Shown piece by piece: positions 21,234 through 29,911 of a DNA stretch of 43,523 nucleotides. The translations under genes were made by a program, and so were the position numbers. Position 1 is the stretch's first letter. The number at the start of each line of letters is the position of its first letter. The notes under the pieces were generated by a model. It was not told the DNA's origin, did not search any database, and saw only the letters and a list, made by a program, of their open reading frames with translations. Origin of the DNA: Gnetum montanum (taxonomy: Eukaryota; Streptophyta; Gnetopsida; Gnetales; Gnetaceae). The stretch covers positions 10,556 to 54,078 of the forward strand of contig MNCI01004037.1 of NCBI GenBank assembly GCA_015680685.1. Direction: 5' to 3'.

Positions 21234-22917
21234 TTACCTTAACTGAAGGTTGGGTTGTGGTTGGTAGCACACATCGTCCAGATTTCCTTGGTAGGGTTGA
21301 ACGCGATGATAAGCAGCCGATACCGATGCTGCCATTATTCCATGATGAGCGTGATTGTAGTGCTGATATCCCTGTGCCTGCGAATACATTCCATTCTGCA
21401 TGCCGTTTGGTTACCAAGTGTTATGAGAAATATACCTGCATTCGTTTACAACTTAAAAAGTTTTTAAACTTTGAATTCGTCATATTCTTCTTACCAGTGC
21501 ATTCTTATATTCATTTAGTTTAGCCACACGTTTCTCCATTTCAATCTTCTTACTGAGCCAACGTTGGATCTGTTACCATTTTTACCTCAGATGTTTAAAC
21601 ATTAAAAGCAAGTATATGTTGTTTGTCATATTACTAACATAAAATGTACAAGATTAATTGCTTTTCTGAAACTTCCAAGAACACTTGGGTTTCCATATTG
21701 AATCTTACATCATATCCCTAAACTGAAAGATCCCATATTGTGATTACCTTTTTCTGACGCACTCTGGTAAGAGCCTCTTGCAAAATATGCTCCAAGTCAC
21801 CGAGCGCATCTGGACCCAGCAAGTTAATATCCTGGCCAGTCAGATGCCTGCAGAAATCACGACGCCCAGGTAGCGTCGCAGTTTTATAGTTGTCATTAGC
21901 TTCCCTACACTGTCTGCTTGCTTCTTAAAGAACGAAAACATTGAAACATTATTGCTTTACTTACTTCAATTTGGTTTGCAGATCTGCAGAGTGTTTCTTC
22001 TGTTTTTCCAACTCGTTAGCAAGATTCTAAAAAGCAGGAAGATTTATGCACAAAATTTATATAAACGAGTCGCAAAGAAAATGTTTTTGTAACTCATTAT
22101 CGAAGAAACTATGTATGAAGTATAAGATCCCGTGATCTTACCTCATCTTCTGAATCAAGTAGCTTTTCCTTGGATTGTTGCTTGTACCTCTCTATGACAT
22201 CCCTCACGCTGTTCAAAAGTTTTACAACACGGAACTTTTAAGAACGCAAAGAGTAAAGGCTGTTTTAGAGTTGGAAGCAATTTACAATGTAAAAAGCAAA
22301 AAATAATTCAGTACCATACGTAATATCCTTCCTGAAAACAGGTAAAACACTAAAAAGTTCTTCAAAATCGTCTACTACAAAACTAAAACGACTTTTCATG
22401 GGAACACGTCGCGAATCAAAGCAAACAACGATTGGACAGTAACATCGTTTCATATATAAGAGCCATCATCATCAAAGTTCAATAGAAGAAACTTTTAACT
22501 TGCAAATCGTGAAGTTCTTAAGGTTACAAAGAAAACCAGAAAGATTAAGGCAGATCCGCTATAGATCGTCTCTCTGCCGTCTGTTTTAGTTCTTGAAAGT
22601 TGGAACTATAAAAGCGATCCAGACGTTATTGTACAACTGCAATGGAAAATTTGCAGGAACAACAACAGGAAGACGGATGTCATTTAGAACAGCGCAATCG
22701 TAAATGTTTACCTTTCTATGGTGCATTCGGCATTATTACCGTGAGCCTCTATGAACTGCTTTCCAGTGGGAGAGAAGACGATGAGAGCAACCTGCGCGTC
22801 ACAAAGAATAGATAATTCTTTTGCTTTCTTCATGAGGCCATTCTTGCGCTTTGCAAAGGTCGTTTGCCTGTTCGTCATGTTTTCGATCCGCTTGATCTCC
22901 AGTTTGCCCCTTCCCAT
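21234..22917 (-). CDS. MIKC MADS-box transcription factor, B-class (DEF/GLO), GLO/PI-like
   Basis: Six exons: 22712-22917, 22142-22208, 21965-22026, 21748-21847, 21495-21569 and 21234-21395 (206, 67, 62, 100, 75 and 162 nt). All introns are GT-AG and the frame holds throughout: 223 residues, stop TAA. Residues 1-60 are the MADS DNA-binding domain ([40 protein letters not shown]). The I region contains [16 protein letters not shown]. The K domain (about 94-170) includes [14 protein letters not shown] and LTRVRQKK. The C region ends with [13 protein letters not shown], like the PI motif FRVQPxQPNLQ, then NLQLR. Exons of 67, 62 and 100 nt are classic MIKC sizes. Such proteins bind CArG boxes as dimers in the nucleus; B-class members specify male reproductive organs. 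The MIKC call is firm; the B-class call rests on resemblance and could be B-sister. Confidence 0.93.
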
Positions 22918-23750
22918 CCCTTTCCTGAAAATCAAAACACACTGACCTCAGAAACCTAAATAAAACAAGGTAATGCAGTCAAACCTTTGAAATTAGAAGC
23001 TCACACAACCATCAGCTTATAAAATGGCAAACTAAACTAAATTTCCTAATGATCGATACGAAGAGAAAGAATCATCCGAAGATTCAAAACTTTGAAACAA
23101 CAAATCGAACAAAACAAATCAATTGATACAGCAAAGCACACAAATAAACACAAGCTTAGTATACTCAACGAACGATACGAAGTTACTCTACACCATTGCG
23201 AGTCTGGAGATCTACCTTTACAGTAGTAACGCTTCTTGCAAATGAGAAACAACAACGTAGAATGAGGAAAACGCTACAAAGAGAGGAGGCTTGCAGGTCA
23301 ACTTCCAGCAAGCCTATATTCTAGGGTTTGGAAGTTCGAAATTACGGAAACGACGGAGTAAAACAAGAGCAAGCGAGTTTCATTTCCATTTCATTTCCTT
23401 TGTGCGTGTGTTTGTGTGTGAGAGAGACAGAATTATGGAGGAATGAATAAAAGCAAAAGACTCCATTCAAGTCCAAGAGCAAGCACAGAATTTCTTTTCG
23501 CGTATGCGCTGCAAAGCTACCCTGCGAGGGATACTCCAGAGTGGAATAGCAGCAGCAGCAGCAAGACACTTGGCATTCTTAGCAGCATTTGGACCACATG
23601 CCGTGCATGTTTACGTACTCGCCTGTCCTGCGACCTGCTACATCTCTGCAAACTTTTTGCAAGCTTTGCTCCTTAATTTCATTTTGTATTTCATGGACCA
23701 AATCCTGCATGCGTTCGTTATTATTTTCATTCCATGGCTCAAACTTGAAT
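22918..23750 (-). other. 5' leader of the MADS-box gene with a probable leader intron
   Basis: An acceptor TTGATTTTCAG ends at 22925, leaving 7 nt before the ATG at 22917. A matching donor AAAG/GTAGAT lies at 23216/23215, giving a 291-bp leader intron. Upstream, minus-strand CT/CA-rich DNA (23405-23432, CTGTCTCTCTCACACACAAA) looks like a plant leader or Y-patch. Several upstream ATGs lie at 23380-23570. The long open stretches on both strands there (23342-23804) are not convincing proteins. The transcription start was not determined. Confidence 0.5.
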
Positions 23751-23776
23751 TCTAGATTAGCTCTCTCTTTATTTAT

Positions 23777-23786
23777 TGTATATAGA
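23777..23786 (-). promoter_or_regulatory. Candidate TATA box of the MADS-box gene
   Basis: TCTATATACA on the minus strand, followed by ATAAATAAAGAGAGAGC. It would place the start of transcription near 23750 and give a leader exon of about 535 nt. A start nearer the gene is equally possible. Confidence 0.35.
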
Positions 23787-23799
23787 GACGGCAGAGGCA

Positions 23800-24390
23800 A
23801 GTAGCATAGTATTCAAAGCGCTCCAAGTCCTAAGATTCCGCTCAATGATTACCAGTAGTTTTGAATTTCAGAAGAGAAAGGCTCTCTCTTTCGTCGTTGA
23901 TGCCATAATACAAATGGTTACTTCGATCCCAAGATTTTGAACTGACATGTAAGCCATAAAACCTGAAAAGCAAAATAAAGAAATAATGGAAAAAATTCAA
24001 GATTTGCTATTGCGTGTGTGGAGGAGATTGTATCAGTGTGATTATTGAGACAAGTTTGCTATTTGGGATAGAACCAAAGCAAATAAAAATGGGACAAAGA
24101 ACTATATGGGAAAAAAATTGATACCATTGAAATAGATTCAACAAAGAAGCTCATAGGGATTTGGTGATATACCAGTTTCTCAACCCAGAAAAATATAGAA
24201 AATAAAAAAAGTAAAAAACCTTTAACCTTCATTTTGTTAGGATTGAAGAAAACAAGATGAAAACCTAGTTAAAGGAGTAACAACCGTGATAAAAAATTTA
24301 ACCCATATTCAATGGCTAAAATAAAAGATGTAATTAATTTTGAGCCTAAAAATTGTAAAACTAAGCACATTGTTGTAACGTTTCATCACA
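23800..24390. other. Intergenic DNA upstream of the MADS-box gene
   Basis: No gene or recognisable element. It becomes more AT-rich with distance from the gene. Confidence 0.5.
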
Positions 24391-24426
24391 TAGATGATAG
24401 ATTCAAAATATGGGAACATTGAAGTC

Positions 24427-24526
24427 AAAACTTCACAAAGAAGATATAAAATATTTAGATATCCAAGAGGTAGCCTAATTACCAAAACTAAATATTTAGA
24501 AAAACTTCACAAAGAAGATATAAAAT
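24427..24526 (+). repeat. 26-bp perfect direct repeat
   Basis: The segment containing CTTCACAAAGAAGATATAAA occurs at 24427-24452 and again at 24501-24526, 74 bp apart, inside a 75-codon open stretch (24394-24621) that I do not consider a gene. Confidence 0.85.
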
Positions 24527-24639
24527 GTCTTCATTGTAGATTTTTAAATATTGATAAATTAATAGCACATAAAATAAAGATGTTATATAGTATATCATTT
24601 TTAAATAAATTTGACATTTAGAGTATTTTTTAGACATGG

Positions 24640-25520
24640 TAGGGTGTTTGTTTTTCTATATGTTTGGCTAAAAATATTACCACAAAAATCTTTTTTATTC
24701 TTAGGCATTTACTACTTTACACCTAGAGAAGGTACTTGCTATGAATGAGAAGGTTTATTAGGAGATTTTCCCTTTTAATTCCCTAGCATACATACAATTA
24801 GTTTTTCTCAAAGAAAAATAATTTACATATGCCGTGACTTTAATGCTAGAATTAGTTCTAATAAGATCCCTATTAGTCATTGGAATCCTCAAAGCTTTTT
24901 AGAATATGAGAAAAGTGGAGAACAAAATCAATGTTCTCAAGATTAACAATTAATTTATAGGGGGAAAGATTTGTTGGATCAGAAACAAAGACTATATGTA
25001 TTAGTTCTAAATGACATCAATAAACATGCAAAATTAGGTGGCTTCACTTTTTTATGACCAAAGGACACCTCCAATATTGATTTTCTTCTTTCTAGGCTAA
25101 AGAATGTTAGCAACCTTAAATGTTTTGAAGTAGGCTCACCCTTTATACTTTATGTTATTAACAAATACATATCATATTAGATATTCTAGGAGTTAAAGTA
25201 CTTTAGAGTAACTACAAAAATGGAGTATTTTCAAAATAAAATTCAAAAAATCTAAGTATGAGTCTTACAAAAGCTTCAACTACAATTGTCCTAAATATTT
25301 TCAAACACCAAAATACAATCAATCAACAATGGTTTGATGAAGCAGGTAAAACAACTAGAATTTTATTAAAAACATAAGAGTCACTAGAGACTATCAAGTC
25401 ATATAAAAATATGATTATAACTAAGAAGAGGGAATTTGTCCAAAAAATACAAACTAATTTAGAGGAAATGATAAAAAATATCCAAAAAATTTTTGACATT
25501 TATTTTAAAGAGAAGAACAT
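24640..25520 (+). pseudogene. LINE endonuclease-domain remnant
   Basis: One frame from 24829 to about 25150 reads through the signature parts of an APE-type LINE endonuclease: RDFNARIS (usual GDFNAR), GKDLLD......VLNDIN.H..LGGFTF, TSNIDFLLSRLKN and FEVGSP, where SDH would normally follow. After a frameshift, 25330-25500 gives QWFDEAGKTTRILL, YKNMIITKKREFVQKIQ and IQKIFDIYFK, typical of the linker between endonuclease and RT. No RT follows. The intact enzyme would nick target DNA for insertion. The glycine before the catalytic Asp is Arg here, and stops (TAA, TGA) interrupt the frame. The clade was not determined. Confidence 0.65.
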
Positions 25521-26113
25521 ACTATGTGTTGTCTCTTAGAACTATTAAAATTTTTAATTAAGTTTTGTTTTATAGCAATAAAAGAATGAAAATACATGGA
25601 CTTTTCTTTTCCACTTTCATGGACTAGACCTTGCCATTGTAGTTGATTATTCTCCTTGGCCCTAGATAGTGAAATTTAAAGTTTCCCTAGCTATAACTTA
25701 GCTAAAAAAAATAACAAGATTGAATTTTGTTTAATTCTCTATATATAAAGTCATTCCAATCATCAACTCTTAAACTTCTTATCCTATTTTCCCTATTAGT
25801 ATCTCCAATACCCTTAAAAAAAGAAAATGAAAATGTTATTACTAAGATTTAGATATCCAAGAGACTAAGTTAAACTTGAAGTGGCCATCATCTTTCATAA
25901 AATCAATTTTGAAAATTTATTGTAACTAAAATCACCATGCTCAATGGTTGGAAGATCCATCCAACCAAACCAAAGAGTTTGTTATAAAGTAGAACCAAAC
26001 TCTTTTGATAAGCACTCTAAGGTTGACATATTGGATCATAGAATGAGGGAAAGAAAATGCTGCAAACTTGCAAGTGAAGCAGGAATTTGTCCAAATAAGG
26101 ATTTCCTAGTCAT
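25521..26113. other. Intergenic, no gene seen
   Basis: AT-rich. A 60-codon open stretch at 25944-26126 has no feature I recognise. Confidence 0.45.
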
Positions 26114-26155
26114 CCAAAGAAGGTAGGCTTTCGCTCATCTACCAACCTTCTTTGG
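26114..26155. repeat. Perfect 11-bp inverted repeat (hairpin)
   Basis: CCAAAGAAGGT (26114-26124) and ACCTTCTTTGG (26145-26155) with a 20-nt loop. An inner GTAG/CTAC pair can extend the stem. Confidence 0.85.
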
Positions 26156-26287
26156 ACCCCACTTAGTAGGATGAGCATTATGTCTCTAGTAATGATCCTT
26201 TGGTTGCCAACGAGTCATAGATTTTATAGGCTATGGTAAAAGATTATCTAAAAGATCCAAACTCCTGATGGACTAAAGATGCCCTAA

Positions 26288-26551
26288 CTATGGAGGTAGT
26301 TCCTCCCTTGTCAAAAAATTGTGGAACAAGTTGAGGAACTTAAGCATTTTAAGTTTACTCAAAATATCAAGCTTTACTTCCACAACTAGACCTAGCCTAC
26401 GGAGCTCAATTCCAAAAATGCAGCCATTCTTACACCAAATACCATACCAAAACATAAGAGAACTATTGGTAGCCATAGATGATTCTTTCCATGATTTGAT
26501 AACATAACCCAAAGGATCCCTTTGTATGCCATTTTTAAATTGCAACAACAT
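26288..26551 (-). pseudogene. Possible RNase H-like remnant
   Basis: An 87-codon ORF with GYVIKSWKESSMATNSSLMF and GIWCKNGCIFGIEL. The spacing recalls plant RNase H-like domains of LINEs (G.V......TNN.AE...L..GL..C...G....E). The acidic catalytic residues are not recognisable. It lies opposite in strand to the LINE piece at 24640, so it would be a separate insertion. A chance resemblance cannot be excluded. Confidence 0.35.
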
Positions 26552-27321
26552 CTAAGCATCCTCTGAAATGCACACTACTGTAGGCATTCATCCAAATGGG
26601 TTATGGATCACTATTAGACCTCCTCACACTTAGGAATTTATTACATTGCTAACAAATAGGATAAATTTTTTATTTTTCTTATTTTTATTTTATTTTTAAA
26701 AATGAAAACTTTTGTCATGGTTCAATTCAACCCTAATGTACATGTATTCATTCTAGATTAGGTAGCATCATAGCAAATCACTTAGGTAAAAGGCTATAAA
26801 GAAGGAGACTCAAGTAGAGAGGAACTTAATTCGCTCCATTGCACATTGAGCAATTATGAATAATCACACTTGAGGGCTAACGAAACATGTCCTTAAATGT
26901 CATTTAGTAATCATGGAAACTCATCTTTAGACTTGTGACATGGACCTTTGATTTTCATGAAACATAATACAAATGATCTTAAAATCCATTGGCATGATCT
27001 AGTTTTATACTTCAGTTAGCATGTTAACATAATGATAATGTGGGGTAGGGGGGAGATGTTTGAATTTGAAATAATTGAAACATAGGTACACACTAAGATT
27101 TATTGAAGTTTATAACTCAGTGATACATAGTAGAATCAAATCTATGACTTGAGATTACCAAGCCAAGAACTGTACCACTAGACCTAGACCTCAAAACAAT
27201 GCTAATGGTTAAATCATGATATTAGGGATTATTATTTAATATTAATGCATGGAAAGAGAAAGTATAGTAATAACTATATAAGAATACCCTTTTCCCAATA
27301 CACACACATATATTTGGTGAC
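26552..27321. other. Intergenic with a SINE-like fragment
   Basis: Nothing coding. A minus-strand tRNA-like segment at 27115-27200 reads GTCTAGTGGTACAGTTCTTG and, 25 bp on, GTCATAGATTTGATTCTAC, a weak A-box/B-box pair. Confidence 0.4.
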
Positions 27322-28173
27322 TAATGAGCAATGAGTATATCCTACGTCCAACCATATAAATCACAATGTGCACTAGTGATCAAGTCAAATTTTGTAGACT
27401 TAGTTCCTAGGTTTGCCCATAGTCCTAGACAATGAATCAAGGGATTGTATAATCCTTGTCTTTCTAACTCACACTTGTGTTTCTAGTAGGTATGGTTAAA
27501 TGTGATTTCAACCTTATGATGTCTATTTTTGTAAGTGTTTTATATATTTTTTCTTATTCTAAGGGCTACGTGCATAAATGAATATTTAATATTTAATTTT
27601 TTAACTACTTAGCTATTCTAATGGCTAACTATCCTAACATATGTAGTCATTCCCACTAACTGTACACATCTTGAACTCATATTACACTATTGGATTACCA
27701 AATGGCTATTACTAGGCATTACCAAATGGCCACTACTCGGATTACCAAGCATAACACATCATGCTCAAAGTGGTGATACTTATGTATTCATGATTAAATG
27801 TATTAATTAATGAATTAAGGCTAGGAAAGTAAAGTGCATTAAAAGCAAAGTGCCAATAAGAAAGATTAAACTATTCTAAGTGCTGCAATAAAGGCCAAAA
27901 ATCTTATCTTTATTGCCATTCACACCAATGCATTCAAGTACATAACACTTGAATAAAAATCTATACAATCTTATGAATTCACAATGTAGAGGAAAATATT
28001 CCATTTACTACAAAGGCTTCACTACGCTATCGACCTAAGGTTCCATAAATGTGGTTGGTGCATGCATTTATATAGGTTTTACCTACATCAACATCGACGC
28101 ATGTCACCATGTGTTGACAGGGCTACATTGACGCATGCCCATTGATAAAGCCTATATATGTGATGCTTCATCA
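27322..28173 (-). repeat. 3' LTR of element D
   Basis: 852 bp; minus-strand start TGATGAAGCATCAC, end decayed to TCATTA. It has a minus-strand TATA box (CCTATATAAATGC, about 28069-28081), CATCGACGCATG-type repeats just upstream (28090-28145), and a tandem run of about 23-bp GGATTACCAAATGG units at 27681-27760. Confidence 0.8.
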
Positions 28174-28185
28174 TACCCCCACAAC
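28174..28185 (-). other. Polypurine tract of element D
   Basis: Minus strand GTTGTGGGGGTA immediately before the LTR start, matching the tract of element B (GTCGTGGGGGTA). Confidence 0.75.
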
Positions 28186-28389
28186 TAATTGAAAATTTTT
28201 GCTTAAGTAAACAAAAGTAGGATCAAGCTTCTTATAAAATTTGGGGAAGTATGGAATTTATTAACTTAAAAATAAGCTGATTGACTAATTGATTGACTTT
28301 GAGTGCTAGATTGTATGGGATTACAAAATTGGTGTCCATGATAACAAAATTGGATACTTTTACAAAATTCCAGCAGGTACCCTTGACTT

Positions 28390-29130
28390 GCCAAAGATAA
28401 CACAAATTCTCAACATAATGCCTAGAGGTTGAGGCTCCTATGATACTAAAGACCCTTCACCACATTCTGACACTTGTGGTAGTGGAGGTAGCTAACGTTG
28501 ACATGTTGCGATTGGAGGAAGCTTGAAAGCATTCAATAGTGCTTTCATTTTCTCCTCTTTACCATGTGCATCATAAGTAGTCCACGTGGCTTCACTGATG
28601 TGGTCTGGTGTAGGTATATCCCATAGGCACAACATTGTAGGGAATAACTCCTATGGCACTAAAGGGCCTTTGCCACAATCTGGTGCTTGTGGTAGTGGAG
28701 GTGGCTAAGGTTGATCTACTACTATTGGAGGAATCCTGAAAGCATCCAATAGCACTTTAATTTTCTCCTCTTTGCCACATGAGTCATAAGTAGTCCCTGC
28801 GACTTCACCAATGTGGGTTGGTGCATGTATATCCCATAGGCATGACATTGCAGGGAACAACTCCTTGGCATTGACAAACCATGCCATGAATTATTTACAT
28901 TTAATGTCAAAAATCTTTATGAGGTTCTGCAGTTCATGGTAGTTGTTCATTCTTCTAGCTAGGTTCTCAACAACAAATTATTGATCAGTGAATTTGCTCT
29001 TAAGAACTTCAAACTCTACATTGGCTAGCTCCAACTATTTCTTGGTCTCCTTGTGATGCTTGAATTCCACCTTGTACAAGAGATAGGAACTAAGCACCTA
29101 CTTCTCCAATTCATTGTAGTATAGTGGTGA
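28390..29130 (-). pseudogene. Decayed ORF of unknown function inside element D
   Basis: One minus-strand frame can be read from about 29120 to 28390, interrupted only by in-frame stops (mostly TAG, two TAA) and without frameshift. First comes a charged, probably helical part (YKVEFKHHKETKK, LELANVEFEVLKSKF, VVENLARRMNNYHELQNLI). Then comes a 71-codon unit present twice: ELFPAMSCLWDIHAP, THIGEVAGTTYDSCGKEEK and a Pro-rich end (PPPLPQAPDCGKG); the second copy has ELFPTMLCLWDIPTP and so on. I recognise no gag, protease or polymerase motif. Most stops fit former Gln codons. It could be a captured host sequence or an element-specific protein; its function is unknown. Confidence 0.55.
28437..28862 (-). 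repeat. 213-bp in-frame tandem duplication in element D
   Basis: Copy boundaries are 28437-28649 and 28650-28862; both start CCTATG.YACTAAAG on the plus strand. The period is 213 bp, exactly 71 codons, and the copies stay collinear with only substitutions. Confidence 0.8.
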
Positions 29131-29178
29131 GTATTCCTACCTATCATGTGGGTGACTCGTGGGTGACTTGGGTTTGAT

Positions 29179-29196
29179 CTCTAGCAATGACACCAA
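29179..29196 (-). other. Primer binding site of element D
   Basis: Minus strand TTGGTGTCATTGCTAGAG follows the 5' LTR end CATTGCTCATCA. It is a decayed TTGGCGCCGTTGCTAGGG. Confidence 0.7.
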
Positions 29197-29911
29197 TGAT
29201 GAGCAATGGGTATACCCTATGCTCAACCATATGAATTGTAATCGTGCACTAGCAATCTGGTCAAGTTCCTTAGACTTAGTCCTAAGTTTTCCCATAGTAC
29301 TAGATAGTGAGTGAAGGGATCATATTATCATTTTCTTCCTAACTCACACTTGTGTTTCTAGTACATATGATTAAATGTGAGTTAAGACTTATGATGTCTA
29401 TTTTTGTAAGTGTTTTATATATATTTTCTTATCCTAAGGGCTAGGTGCATAAATGAATATTTAATATTTAACTTTTTAACTACTTAGCTATTCTAATGAC
29501 CAAGTATCCTAACATAAGTAGCCATTCCCACTTATTGTACACATCCCGAAATCATATTACACTACAAGGTTACCAAACAGCTATTATTGGGTTACCAAAT
29601 GGCTGCTACTAAGATTACCAAGCATAACATGTCATGCTCAAAGTGGTTGTACTTATGTATTCATGATTAAATGCATTAATTAATTAAGGATAAAAATGTA
29701 AATTATCAATAAGAAAGATTAAACTATTCAAAGTGCTGCAATGAATGTTAGAAATGTCATCTTTATTGTCATTCATGCCAATGAGTTCAGGTACATGATG
29801 CTCAAATAAAGATCCATACAATCTCTTGAATTCACACTACGAGCACTCAGAGGAAAATATTATATCTTTGGAAAAGTAAAATTTCAATAACTTGACTATA
29901 CTATGGACCTA
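29197..29911 (-). repeat. 5' LTR of element D, start missing
   Basis: Aligns with the 3' LTR but lacks its first 130 bp or so, including the TATA box and CATCGACG repeats. The break at about 29911 abuts the pol fragment. This copy therefore has no promoter of its own. Confidence 0.75.

Larger units (their letters stand above)
27322..29911 (-). mobile_element. Element D: short non-autonomous LTR retrotransposon with an unknown ORF
   Basis: Minus strand: truncated 5' LTR (29197-29911), PBS (29179-29196), a 1005-bp interior, polypurine tract (28174-28185) and full 3' LTR (27322-28173). PBS and polypurine tract sit exactly at the interior's two ends, so the structure is complete except for the missing start of the 5' LTR. 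The interior encodes neither gag nor pol but a decayed ORF with an in-frame duplication. Such an element would depend on enzymes from a relative. Confidence 0.75.

Noticed and set aside
21227-21523. 98- and 70-codon plus-strand ORFs and the 72-codon minus-strand ORF (21199-21417)
   Set aside because: They overlap the last MADS exons in other frames; the spliced frame with PI-like C-terminus explains this DNA better.
22188-22208. Alternative exon 2 start at the GAGAG acceptor giving TIER-YKQQ
   Set aside because: It keeps the frame but has no pyrimidine tract; the acceptor ending at 22209 is better and gives the canonical 67-nt exon. Noted as a finding to test.
22751-22945. 64-codon plus-strand ORF
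   Set aside because: It is the antisense of MADS exon 1 and has no support of its own.
23342-23804. Several overlapping ORFs on both strands upstream of the MADS gene
   Set aside because: They are mutually exclusive, low in protein-like features and lie in the probable leader and promoter. At most some are upstream ORFs.
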